A stretch of DNA of 64,000 bases. Source: JACPPO01 sp965262505 (GTDB lineage: Bacteria; Acidobacteriota; Vicinamibacteria; Vicinamibacterales; UBA2999). The stretch's first letter is position 1, and each line of letters opens with the position of its first letter. The notes under the pieces were generated by a model. That model searched no databases. It was not told where the DNA came from and was given only the letters and a program-made list of their open reading frames with translations. Of the stretch, positions 34,257 to 42,640 are shown piece after piece. The DNA is taken from positions 5,352,931 to 5,416,930 of the forward strand of contig CBDHFM010000030.1 of NCBI GenBank assembly GCA_965262505.1, read 5' to 3'. Position numbers and translations under genes: made by a program.

Positions 34257-35091
34257 GGTCACGGCCGGCGTGTTCACGTCGCACGTCCCGGCGATAGGGG
34301 TGGCTCTCGACCTCGGTAAATCCGTGGAGCCGTACTGGCAGCCGGTCTTCAAGGGCTACGAGCCGTCGAAGGCATGGCTCGCCGCGAACAGGCCCGACGT
34401 CGTGGTCCTCGTGTACAACGACCACGCGACGGCGTTCAGCCTCGACTTCGTGCCGACGTTCGCCATCGGGTGTGCGGACGAGTTCAAGCCGGCCGATGAG
34501 GGCTGGGGCCCGCGCCCGGTGCCGGTGGTCCAGGGGCATCCGCAGCTCGCGGCGCACATTGCGCAATCGGTCATCCAGGATGATTTCGATCTGACCGTCG
34601 TCAACCGGATGGACGTGGACCATGGGCTGACGGTGCCACTTTCGCTGATGTGCGGCCAGCCGGATGCCTGGCCGTGCCCCGTGATTCCGCTGGCCGTGAA
34701 CGTTGTCTTGTTTCCGCCGCCTTCGGGCCACCGCTGCTATCAGCTTGGCAAGGCGATCCGCAAGGCCGTGGAATCGTACGGCGAGGATCTGAACGTGCAG
34801 GTCTGGGGGACCGGCGGCATGAGCCACCAACTGCACGGCCCGCGCGCCGGCTTGATCAACAAGGAATGGGACAACGCATTCCTGGACCGGCTCATCGGCG
34901 ACCCAGAGGGCCTCTCGCAGGTGCCGCACGTCGAGTACATGCGTGAAGCCGGCGCCGAGGGGATTGAGCTCGTGATGTGGCTGGTCGCCCGCGGTGCCAT
35001 GGGCGGAACGCCCGCACGCGCCGTGCGCCGCTTCTACCACGTCCCGGCGTCGAACACGGCCGTCGGCCATCTGATTCTCGAGAACGCGTGA
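34249..35091 (+). CDS. ligB: Protocatechuate 4,5-dioxygenase beta (catalytic) subunit
   Basis: 280 residues from the GTG at 34249 inside the end of ligA. Class III extradiol dioxygenase with 'VFTSHVPAIG' (metal His), 'VLVYNDHATAF' (metal His), 'WGTGGMSHQLHGPRAG' (catalytic His) and a metal Glu in 'GAEGIELVMWLVARGA'. It uses Fe(II) and oxygen to open protocatechuate between carbons 4 and 5, giving 4-carboxy-2-hydroxymuconate semialdehyde. The related gallate enzyme (DesB/GalA) fuses both subunits; separate genes argue for LigAB. Stop and next start share one base. Confidence 0.9.
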   Translation: MARVTAGVFTSHVPAIGVALDLGKSVEPYWQPVFKGYEPSKAWLAANRPDVVVLVYNDHATAFSLDFVPTFAIGCADEFKPADEGWGPRPVPVVQGHPQLAAHIAQSVIQDDFDLTVVNRMDVDHGLTVPLSLMCGQPDAWPCPVIPLAVNVVLFPPPSGHRCYQLGKAIRKAVESYGEDLNVQVWGTGGMSHQLHGPRAGLINKEWDNAFLDRLIGDPEGLSQVPHVEYMREAGAEGIELVMWLVARGAMGGTPARAVRRFYHVPASNTAVGHLILENA

Positions 35092-36065
35092 TGACGACCC
35101 TGAACGTCGCGGTCGCGGGGGCCGGCGCGTTCGGCACGAAGCATCTCGACGCGATCGCGCGCATCGACGGCGTGCGCGTCGTGTCCCTGGTTGGGCGCGT
35201 CCAGGACAAGACGCAGGAGGTCGCCGCGCGCTTCGGCGTCGGGCACGTCACGACGAGCCTCGACGAGGTGCTGGCGCGAAAGGAGATCGATGCCGTTGTC
35301 CTGTGCACGCCGACGCCGATGCACGCATCGCAGGCGCTGGCGTGTCTGAAGGCGGGCAAGCACGTGCAGGTCGAGATCCCGCTCGCCGACAGCCTGCGCG
35401 ACGCCGAAGCGGTCGTCGAACTACAGAAGAAGACGGGGTTGGTGGCGATGTGCGGCCACACCCGCCGCTTCAATCCCAGCCACCAGTACGTCCGGCAAAG
35501 GATCGCCGCGGGCGAGTTGCGCATCCAACACCTGGTCGCGGAGACCTTTTTCTTTCGCCGTACCAACACGAACGCGCTTGGGCAGCCGCGCAGCTGGACT
35601 GATCACCTGCTCTGGCACCACGCGGCACACACTGTTGACCTCTTCGCGTACCAGACCGGCGGCCGGATCGACACCGCCCACGTGGTGCAGGGGCCGGTTC
35701 ATCCTGAGCTCGACATTGCCATGGACATGTCGGTTCAGCTGAAAGCCAGCACCGGCGCGTTGTGCACGCTGGGGCTGTCGTTCAACAACGAGGGGCCGCT
35801 CGGCACGGTGTTCCGGTACATCTGCGACAACGGGACCTACATCGCGCGCTACGACAATCTCGTCGACGGTAAGGAGACGCCGATCGACGTGTCGAAGGTC
35901 GACGTGTCGATGAACGGCATCGAGCTGCAGGATCGCGAGTTTGTCGCCGCCATTCGAGAGGGACGCGAGCCGAACGCCAGCGTCGCGGCGGTGTTGCCCT
36001 GCTACCGAACGCTCGACCAGCTCGAGCGGCAGCTGCGGCAGACCGACGCGGCGCTTACCGCCTGA
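35091..36065 (+). CDS. ligC: 4-Carboxy-2-hydroxymuconate-6-semialdehyde dehydrogenase
   Basis: 324 residues of the Gfo/Idh/MocA family. Rossmann site 'VAVAGAGAFGTKHLDAIARI', then 'VVLCTPTPMHASQALACLKA', 'HVQVEIPLADS' (replacing the usual EKP with EIP), and 'MCGHTRRFNPSHQY', as in LigC proteins. It oxidises the ring-cleavage semialdehyde (as its hemiacetal) to PDC with NADP(+). Start shares a base with the ligB stop. With LigI and LigJ this closes the route to central metabolism. Confidence 0.87.
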   Translation: MTTLNVAVAGAGAFGTKHLDAIARIDGVRVVSLVGRVQDKTQEVAARFGVGHVTTSLDEVLARKEIDAVVLCTPTPMHASQALACLKAGKHVQVEIPLADSLRDAEAVVELQKKTGLVAMCGHTRRFNPSHQYVRQRIAAGELRIQHLVAETFFFRRTNTNALGQPRSWTDHLLWHHAAHTVDLFAYQTGGRIDTAHVVQGPVHPELDIAMDMSVQLKASTGALCTLGLSFNNEGPLGTVFRYICDNGTYIARYDNLVDGKETPIDVSKVDVSMNGIELQDREFVAAIREGREPNASVAAVLPCYRTLDQLERQLRQTDAALTA

Positions 36066-36139
36066 CTCGCCGGAAGGGAAGCGTCATCCACTCACGCCGT
36101 CTCGGCCCGTTCAGCGTCCCGGCCCTCGGGCTGGGTTGC

Positions 36140-37078
36140 ATGAATCTCAGCCACGCCTACGCCGCGCCGCCTCCGCGGGACGTCGCCGCGACGGTCCTTG
36201 GCACGGCGCTCGATCGCGGCGTCACGCTATTTGACACCGCGGCCCTCTATGGATTCGGCGCCAACGAGGAGCTGGTCGGCTCTGTTCTCAAGCCACACCG
36301 CGCCGATATCGTACTCGCCAGCAAGTGCGGGATATTTCGGAACGAAGCCGGCACGCGGACGATCGACGGGCGTCCAGAGACGTTGAGGCGCACGTGCGAC
36401 GAGAGCCTGAAGCGGCTGCAGACCGACGTAATCGATCTCTACTACCTCCATCGAAAGGACCGGCACGTGCCCATCGAGGACAGCATCGGAGCGTTGTCCG
36501 ATCTGGTGCAACAGGGGAAGGTCAGGGCGATCGGCGTTTCGGAGGTGTCGGCGGCGACGCTGCGCAGGGCGCACGCCGTGCACCCGGTGGCGGCCATCCA
36601 AAGCGAGTACTCGCTCTGGACGCGCAATGCGGAGATCGCGGTGCTCGACGCCTGCCGCGAGCTTGGCATCGCGTTCGTCTCCTTCAGCCCCCTCGCGCGC
36701 GGGTTTCTCTGCGGTGCGCTACGCGACCCTGCGACCGAGCTCGAGCCGCGCGACATCCGGCGCAGGATGCCGCGCTTCTCCTCTGAGAACTACGCAAGCA
36801 ACCTGCAGCTCCTCGACGCGTACGGAGCGATTGCCCGCGAGGGGGGCTGCACGTGGGCGCAGCTCGCGCTGGCATGGCTGCTCGCGAAGGAAACGTTCAT
36901 CGTGCCGATTCCGGGCACCCGCCAGCCCTCGCATGTGATCGAGAACACGGGAGCCGCCGACATCCCGCTGGCCCCATCTGCGGTCAACCGGCTCGACGCC
37001 CTCATCAACGAACATACCGTCGCCGGGGCTCGCTACAACGAGGCGACCCAGCAAGAGATCGACACCGAGAACTTCTGA
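36140..37078 (+). CDS. Aldo/keto reductase, apparent loss of native start codon
   Basis: 312 residues from the first ATG. AKR features: 'GVTLFDTAALYGFGANEELV' (catalytic Asp, Tyr), 'IVLASKCGIF' (Lys), 'DVIDLYYLHRKD' (His), 'VRAIGVSEVS' and 'VPIPGTR'. The first strand of the barrel lies upstream: codons 36086-36139 read 'HSRRLGPFSVPALGLGC' in the same frame, preceded by 'ggaaggga'. At the expected start there is ATC (36086), not ATG/GTG/TTG. Either ATC initiates weakly or the protein starts at 36140 and lacks its first strand. It is last in the aromatic operon; substrate unknown. Confidence 0.8.
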   Translation: MNLSHAYAAPPPRDVAATVLGTALDRGVTLFDTAALYGFGANEELVGSVLKPHRADIVLASKCGIFRNEAGTRTIDGRPETLRRTCDESLKRLQTDVIDLYYLHRKDRHVPIEDSIGALSDLVQQGKVRAIGVSEVSAATLRRAHAVHPVAAIQSEYSLWTRNAEIAVLDACRELGIAFVSFSPLARGFLCGALRDPATELEPRDIRRRMPRFSSENYASNLQLLDAYGAIAREGGCTWAQLALAWLLAKETFIVPIPGTRQPSHVIENTGAADIPLAPSAVNRLDALINEHTVAGARYNEATQQEIDTENF

Positions 37079-37167
37079 CTTGCCGGGGGGACCGTAGCAG
37101 GCCACGCCTGAGGCACTATTCCTCCGCGGAATTCACGCGTAGCCTTGGCAGGTCTCCTGCAGCACGC

Positions 37168-37581
37168 TCACTCCGTCACGCGCAACGTCGCCCGGTAATC
37201 CTCTGGTGGAATTGTCCTCGTGCTGAAGGGATCTGGCGCCAGTTGTACCAGGGTGAGGATCAGCGTGCCGTGCTGGACGGGCCGCAGGTCGCCCGTGTGC
37301 AGGTCATAGGCCACCTCGGCGTCTCCATCCGACCGTACCGAAATCTCCACGATCGCATCGCCGCCCTGCACACAGAGCACGTCGATCGGGCAGCGGGAAT
37401 CCCCTGTCACGCGGACGAAACGGATCCGGACCGACCGGCCCTGGAGGAGTGCTGTCTCGCCAGGCTCCAGCACGAAGGCCTCGTTGAGGCGGACCGACGG
37501 ACCGGTTGGATTACCGGTGCAGGCGGAAATCAGTAAGGAGGTACTCATGAGCAAGTACGCAATCCGTCGGGAGCTGCCCAT
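37168..37581 (-). CDS. Small lipoprotein
   Basis: 137 residues. Signal peptide ending in a lipobox 'LLISAC' (Cys21) predicts lipid anchoring. The mature part has short beta-strands and 'SRCPIDVLCVQGGDAIVEIS', whose Cys pair is conserved in similar envelope lipoproteins. Such 'R CP.DV.C' proteins are common in environmental Gram-negatives; no function assigned. It is on the opposite strand to the aromatic operon and 90 bp beyond it, so probably independent. Confidence 0.65.
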   Translation of the reverse strand: MGSSRRIAYLLMSTSLLISACTGNPTGPSVRLNEAFVLEPGETALLQGRSVRIRFVRVTGDSRCPIDVLCVQGGDAIVEISVRSDGDAEVAYDLHTGDLRPVQHGTLILTLVQLAPDPFSTRTIPPEDYRATLRVTE

Positions 37582-37593
37582 GTCCGTTTAGCG

Positions 37594-37934
37594 TATCGCG
37601 TGTCGCCGACCTGCACAGTGACAACAACAGCGTCACGGCCGAAACAGCTCTGAACGAGCAGGGCGGCCTACCCAACTACATCGGAGGCGCACCGCCGAAC
37701 CAGCACGATATCCTGACCGGAAGCAACGCCGACGGCACGGCTGCCGACGCCACCTGTAACAACTGGACCGACGGCTCGGCCGACAGCACGGCCATGCTGG
37801 GCCACGCCGACCGAATGGGGCGCTCGGCCAGCGTCAATTCCTGGAACGCGGTTCACCCTTCGCAGGGTTGTTCGCTGGCAACGCTGGCCCCGACGGGCGG
37901 AGCCGGATTGGTCTATTGTTTCGCGACCGATTGA
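37594..37934 (+). pseudogene. C-terminal lectin/endostatin-like domain fragment
   Basis: One frame without an upstream start reads 'HDILTGSNADGTAADATCNN', 'HADRMGRSASVNSWNAVHPS' and 'GCSLATLAPTGGAGLVYCF', then stops at 37934. Two Cys pairs and the 'W...H..QGCS..NL...GG.GLLYCF' pattern are typical of small secreted lectin-like modules related to the endostatin fold. The signal peptide and N-terminal part are missing; the 5' end runs into the lipoprotein gene on the other strand. Probably a truncated secreted protein. Confidence 0.5.
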
Positions 37935-37959
37935 GGCTCTCGGTTGTTGGGTTGAATCT

Positions 37960-39450
37960 CTATCTTGCCCAGTCGGGCACGAAGCCCATCTCGATGCCGA
38001 AGACGATCGGCCCGAGAAGCAGGAGTATCGCGACCACGATGGGAACCAGCACGAGGTTCAACAGGAACCCGGCCCTCGCCATCTGCGGCAGCGTGATGAG
38101 GCCGCTACCATAGACGATCGCGTTCGGCGGCGTGCCAACCGGAAGCATGTACGAGCAGTTCGCCGCGAGCGCGATCGGGATTGTGATCAGCAGAGGGTTC
38201 TGACCAAGACTCACCGCCAGCGCCCCCCCGATCGGAAGGAACGTGGCGGCGGTTGCGGTGTTGCTCGTCAACTCGGTCAGCATCAGCACGCCGAAGCAGA
38301 TCGCGCAGAGCATGAAAATAATCGGCAGGTCTCCGAGACCCACGGCAAGATTGCCGAGATAGGCCGCCAGACCATGCCGCTCGATATTGCCGGCTAGGCT
38401 GAGCCCCCCCCCGAACAGCAGGAGCACACCCCAGGGCACGCCCTTTGTGGCCTCCCAGTTCATGACGAAGTCGCCGCGCCTGAAATCAATAGGGATCATG
38501 AACAGCAGGAGTGCGCCGGCCATCGCGATGGTCGTATCCGAGACCAGCGGCACGGCGTTGGCGATAAGCGGCCGGAGCACCCAGCCGCACGCCGTCAGCA
38601 GGAACACCACGGCCACGGCGAGCTCGCCGCGGCTCATTGGACCCTGCGCGGCTTTTTCGGCTTTGATCAGGTCGGCCATCCCCGGGAGTTCGCGGGCATC
38701 GAGCGTGAACATGATCCGGGTCAGCACCAGGTACACCGCGGGCAGGGCTACGAGTACCACTGGGATGCCGAGCAGCATCCACTGACCGAAGCCGATGGTC
38801 ACACCGTAGATGTCGCCGATATACCCGGCCAGCAGGGCGTTCGGCGGCGTGCCGATCGGTGTTGCCATTCCTCCGGTCGTCGCACCATAGGCGACCGCCA
38901 GGAGGAGCGCCGTGCTGAACCCTCGCACCTCGCGCGTCTGGTGGGCCGGATCCGGAAGCAGTTGCACGACCGACAGGGCAATCGGCAGCATCATGAGCGA
39001 TGTCGCCGTATTGCTGACCCACATGCTCACGAGTGCCGCGGCCATCAGGAACCCCGCGATGATCGACGACGGCTTTGTCCCGAGCATACCGATCAAGCCA
39101 ATAGCCACGCGGCGGTGCAGATTCCACCGCTGCATCGCCAGCGCGATGATGAACCCGCCGAGGAACAGGAAGATGATCGGGTTGGCGAACGGGGCCGCCG
39201 TCGCAGCGATGTTCCCGAGCCCGAGCGCCGGAAACAGCACGAGCGGCAGCAACGCCGTCGCCGGAATCGGGATTGACTCGGCAATCCAGAACACCGCCAT
39301 CAGCGCGGCGACGCCGGCCGTTAGCCAGCCTTCAACGCTGAGACCGGCAGGCGGCGGCAGGAGCAGCGTAAGCAGCAGGGCCGCCGGGCCGACCACCCAG
39401 CCGGCCCGCTGGCGCAGGCCGTAAGACTCATCTGGCGCCTTGAGTGTCAC
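37960..39450 (-). CDS. SLC13/DASS-family sodium:carboxylate symporter
   Basis: 496 residues with about 12 membrane segments. Both 'SNT' motifs of the DASS family are present ('VSNTATSLMMLPIA' and 'TSNTATAATFLPIG'), each in a re-entrant hairpin, and the signature 'NCSYMLPVGTPPNAIVYGSG' is complete. These transporters import succinate, malate, citrate or sulfate with sodium. Unlike the transporter at 27678, all canonical ion-binding motifs are kept. It is on the opposite strand to neighbouring genes and probably monocistronic. Confidence 0.85.
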   Translation of the reverse strand: MTLKAPDESYGLRQRAGWVVGPAALLLTLLLPPPAGLSVEGWLTAGVAALMAVFWIAESIPIPATALLPLVLFPALGLGNIAATAAPFANPIIFLFLGGFIIALAMQRWNLHRRVAIGLIGMLGTKPSSIIAGFLMAAALVSMWVSNTATSLMMLPIALSVVQLLPDPAHQTREVRGFSTALLLAVAYGATTGGMATPIGTPPNALLAGYIGDIYGVTIGFGQWMLLGIPVVLVALPAVYLVLTRIMFTLDARELPGMADLIKAEKAAQGPMSRGELAVAVVFLLTACGWVLRPLIANAVPLVSDTTIAMAGALLLFMIPIDFRRGDFVMNWEATKGVPWGVLLLFGGGLSLAGNIERHGLAAYLGNLAVGLGDLPIIFMLCAICFGVLMLTELTSNTATAATFLPIGGALAVSLGQNPLLITIPIALAANCSYMLPVGTPPNAIVYGSGLITLPQMARAGFLLNLVLVPIVVAILLLLGPIVFGIEMGFVPDWAR

Positions 39451-39715
39451 ACCGCGATCCTAACCGGCCCAGTCGAGTGGCGGGGTATCAGGGCGTGGGT
39501 CACGTACCCCGCTTTGGGAACACGCTGGCGAGGGTGGTGTCTGGCTGGACGGGGCCTCCGTCTGGCCAGTTCGTCGAACAGCCGCTCAATTCCAGCCGGA
39601 AGGGAAGTCCACCGCCCGACGGTACAATGACCTCGACAAGAGGGTAGCCCCCGTCCGTGTCGTCGCCGGCGAAAGGTATCGAGTTCGAGCCCACGATAGA
39701 AATGAGGTGAGTCCG

Positions 39716-40762
39716 ATGGAACGCGCCGTCATCGCGCCTGTACTGGGTATTGTTATTAGCACGTCTGTCGTGCTGGGGTCAGCGCGCGCTCAGGACACAC
39801 AACCCGTGCTGTCTCCGTCTACGCAGGACCCTTCCGTTCTCGTCACCCTGGAGCAGATAACACGGTGGGAGTCGGAGCTGTCGAACTGGGCCCGCTGGGG
39901 CCCGGACGATCAACGCGGTACGTTGAACCTGATCACGCCGAGCAAGACCAGGGCGGCCGCCGAGCTGGTGACGGACGGTGTATCGGTTTCGCTCGGCCAC
40001 TTTGTCAGCGAAGAAGAGGCCATCGACAGTCAGACGTTCGCCCCCACGAGACATTGGATGACACGGATCGATCCGAATACAGGCGAAGTGCTCGCTGCCT
40101 TAGATGCCATGAGCTTCTCGTTGCACGATGGCCAACTCTCGCACATGGACGCCCTGTGTCATTACCGCACCGAACGAGATGGGGAATGGGTGATATTCAA
40201 CGGCTATCCCCAAAACCTCGATGAGGACGGGTGCAAGGACCTCGCGATCGATCGAATGGGTCCCGGGTACGTGACCCGCGGCATTCTCGTCGACATGCCG
40301 CTGCTCAGGGGCGTCGATTGGCTCGAGCCCAGCACGCCGATTTACGTGTCGGACCTCGAGGACTGGGAAGAGTTCGCGGGTGTCACCGTCGGCAGCGGCG
40401 ACGTGCTTCTGGTGCGCTCCGGTCGATGGGCCAAGCGCGAGCAGGACGGTCCGTGGAACTACGGCGGCGCGGGCGCCGGTCTGCATGCGTCGGTACTGCC
40501 GTGGCTGAGGGAGCGCGGCGTCGCCCTGCTTGTCGGGGACGCGGTGAACGACGTGCAGCCCTCAGGCGTGGAGGGGCTGCGCCGACCCATTCACCAGATG
40601 ACGCAAGTCTTCATCGGGTTGCCGCTCGTTGATAACGGTTATCTGGAAGACGTCGCTCGGGAGGCTGCCGGGCGGGAGCGGTGGGAATTCATGGTGTCCT
40701 GGCAGATTACGAAAGTCCCAGGCGGAACCGCCGGTCCCTTCAACGCCCTCGCGACGTTCTGA
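39716..40762 (+). CDS. Exported cyclase-family protein (kynurenine formamidase-like fold)
   Basis: 348 residues from the ATG at 39716 (ribosome site 'aatgaggtg'). Signal peptide ends 'GSARAQ'. The cyclase-family (PF04199) core is present: 'NWARWGPDDQRGTLNLITPS' and 'DGQLSHMDALCHYRT', equivalent to the usual 'GTHVDAPCH' metal site with H-x-D, plus 'DVLLVRSGRW'. Relatives are metal-dependent hydrolases such as kynurenine formamidase and isatin hydrolase; exported forms are uncharacterised. It is followed by the interrupted DUF5916-type gene at 40784. Confidence 0.75.
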   Translation: MERAVIAPVLGIVISTSVVLGSARAQDTQPVLSPSTQDPSVLVTLEQITRWESELSNWARWGPDDQRGTLNLITPSKTRAAAELVTDGVSVSLGHFVSEEEAIDSQTFAPTRHWMTRIDPNTGEVLAALDAMSFSLHDGQLSHMDALCHYRTERDGEWVIFNGYPQNLDEDGCKDLAIDRMGPGYVTRGILVDMPLLRGVDWLEPSTPIYVSDLEDWEEFAGVTVGSGDVLLVRSGRWAKREQDGPWNYGGAGAGLHASVLPWLRERGVALLVGDAVNDVQPSGVEGLRRPIHQMTQVFIGLPLVDNGYLEDVAREAAGRERWEFMVSWQITKVPGGTAGPFNALATF

Positions 40763-40783
40763 CGGGAGCCGAGCGGTGGCAGC

Positions 40784-41333
40784 ATGTACTGTCCCAGCAC
40801 CCGCCTGAGCCACGTGACGCCCGGCACTGCGCGCGCTGGGCTGGGCTGGATGCGGCTCGCTCTCGTGCTTTGTCTGTCGAGTGCCACGCCTGCCGCAGCG
40901 GCCCAAACCTCCGATCGCACGGCGCGTGCTCATCCGATCGACCAGCCGCCCCTCATCGACGGCGTGCTGGACGAGGAAGCCTGGCTCCAGGCGCCGGTCA
41001 TCGCCGAGTTTCGTCAGAAGGAGCCCACGGAAGGCGAGGCGGCGAGTGAACGGACGCGGGTCCGCGTCGTCTTTGATGACACGCAGCTTTATATCGGCGT
41101 CGAGGCACTGGATGGCGAGCCGTCCGAGATCCGCGCCACCGAGCTTCGGCGGGACAATACCCTCGAAAGCGACGACAGCTTCTCAGTGTTGCTGGACACG
41201 TTTCACGATCATCGGAACGCGTTTCTCTTCCGCATCAACCCACGCGGGACACGCTTCGACGGCTTGATTCGCAATGAGGGCAACCGGATCAGTAACGATT
41301 GGGACGAGCAGTGGGTTGCCGCGGCTACCGTTA
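40784..41333 (+). pseudogene. CBM9/DUF5916-type outer-membrane protein, N-terminal part, cut by IS
   Basis: About 180 residues of a protein with a signal peptide and an N-terminal carbohydrate-binding-family-9-like domain: 'PPLIDGVLDEEAWLQAPVIA', 'RVRVVFDDTQLYIGVEALDG' and 'FSVLLDTFHDHRNAFLFRIN'. It is closely similar to the N-terminus of the intact 733-residue protein at 61695-63896. An ISAzo13-type element begins at 41334, and the C-terminal barrel portion is not found beyond it. The gene is therefore lost rather than merely interrupted. Confidence 0.75.
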
Positions 41334-42446
41334 GGGCTTGTCAGACAATTACTGACTTTTGTGTTCTCGGAGCAGCGGGATGGATCGTGTAGTTCCAGTC
41401 GCCGTGAAAGCGATGCCGCTCGAGGCGTACCGTCGCCAACTGCGCATCGGTGACGGTGATGCCACCCGGGTATTGGCCGCGGTCGAGTTCCGACCGAACG
41501 CGGAGTCCGGACCGACTGTGCGTCGAGCCAATGAGGTTCACGATCGTGGCCAAGTCGACGAGTGGGGTGCCGCGCCAATTCATCGCGATGTGCGAGAACA
41601 CCCGATGCTCGATCTTGTTCCACTTGCTCGTACCCGGCGGAAAGTGACAGACCGTGATCACCAAGCCCGTCCGATTGGCCAGACGCTGCAGTTCCCACTT
41701 CCACAACCGGAGGCGCGCCCCGTTGCTCCCGCCTGCATCCGCCGTGATCAACAGCGACTGGGCTTGTCGATACGCCGGGCGACCCATGTGCTGCCACCAA
41801 CGCTGGATCGACCGTACCGCGAAGCTCGCGGTGTCGTGATCGATCCCGACACGCACCCAGCCTTCGTTGCGATGCAGATCGTAGATGCCATACGGAATGG
41901 CCTTCCCGCCCGTGGTGGCGGTGGCCGGGATCACGAAGTCGTGGACCTGTACCCGCTGCGGCGTCTTCGCCGGGCGCCAGGTGCGGCCCGCGTTCTTGAA
42001 CGCGCCGACCAGCTCCTTCTTCTTGGTGTCCACCGAAATCGTCGGCTGCTGTTGCCGTTGCGCGCGTCGCACGCGCCGGGCGATGTACCGAAACTGCGCG
42101 TCCCGATCGACATGCTGGCGGCCCTCACGAGTCTTGGCGTTGCCCTGCAGGCTGTAGCCCAGTCCGTGCAACAACTCGGCGACCACCGTGTGGCTGACGC
42201 GGTGGCCCAGACCGTCGAGCGCCACCGCCAACGTCCGTGCGCTCTGGCACGTCCACCGCAGCGGCGAGTCGGGATCGCCGGGGGCGGTCGGCTCAACCAA
42301 CGCATCCAAATCGCGCAGCAGCGTCGCGTCGAGATCGATCGCGCGCTTGCGGCCGCCGCCCGCCCTTCGCGTCCGGCCGCCCGCGAGCGGCTCGTCCGCC
42401 CGTCAATTCACGCAAACCGCGCTGGATGGTCGATGTCGCGATACCC
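41334..42446 (-). mobile_element. ISAzo13-type element, truncated copy
   Basis: The end at 41334 (GGGCTTGTCAGACAATTACT) is identical to that of the complete copy at 51382-52684 and both are preceded by GTTA. The transposase reading frame carries one inserted base at about 42394, and homology stops at 42446-42448, so the first 60 or so codons and the outer right end are missing. Instead, the 3' tail of a kinase-type gene follows. The transposase piece still encodes 'ADAGGSNGARLRLWKWEL' and 'CHFPPGTSKWNKIEHRVFSH', typical of ISAzo13 (Rhodopirellula-type DDE) transposases. The copy cannot move on its own. Confidence 0.8.
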
Positions 42447-42500
42447 GTCATCGTGCAGAACTGGTTCGAGGAACTGCGGCGGCTGGTGCCGACGAATTGA
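42447..42500 (+). pseudogene. 3' tail of a Ser/Thr kinase or TolB-type gene
   Basis: Codons 42447-42500 read 'VIVQNWFEELRRLVPTN' followed by a stop. 'NWFEEL...VP' is the usual last segment of large Acidobacteria Hanks-type kinases and related beta-propeller proteins; this is from general knowledge of those proteins. The rest of the gene is replaced by the ISAzo13-type element. A matching tail lies at 48594-48625, sharing 32 identical bases. A hairpin follows at 42518. Confidence 0.5.
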
Positions 42501-42517
42501 TGGTCCCGTAGCTACCC

Positions 42518-42552
42518 CGGCCTGGCGATCGGAGGAACCAATCGCCAGGCCG
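42518..42552. terminator. Strong hairpin after the kinase-type tail
   Basis: CGGCCTGGCGAT and ATCGCCAGGCCG pair perfectly over 12 bp around an 11-nt loop, 17 bp after the stop of the kinase-type tail. There is no T-run, so intrinsic termination is uncertain, but the position is right for the former gene's terminator. It also lies downstream of the convergent gene at 42641. Confidence 0.5.
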
Positions 42553-42640
42553 CACACGGTCGCCAATGTCGAGCCCGCCGCGTCGACGTTACTTCCAGGA
42601 CGATGGTATTCGCCGGTTTCGCGCGGCGAGCGCCGTTTGC

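Noticed and set aside
39500..39694. A 64-codon minus-strand frame with protein-like sequence (FAGDDTDGGYPLVEV)
   Set aside because: It has no ribosome site, no recognisable family and lies in a short intergenic gap. It could be a fragment, but the evidence is too thin.
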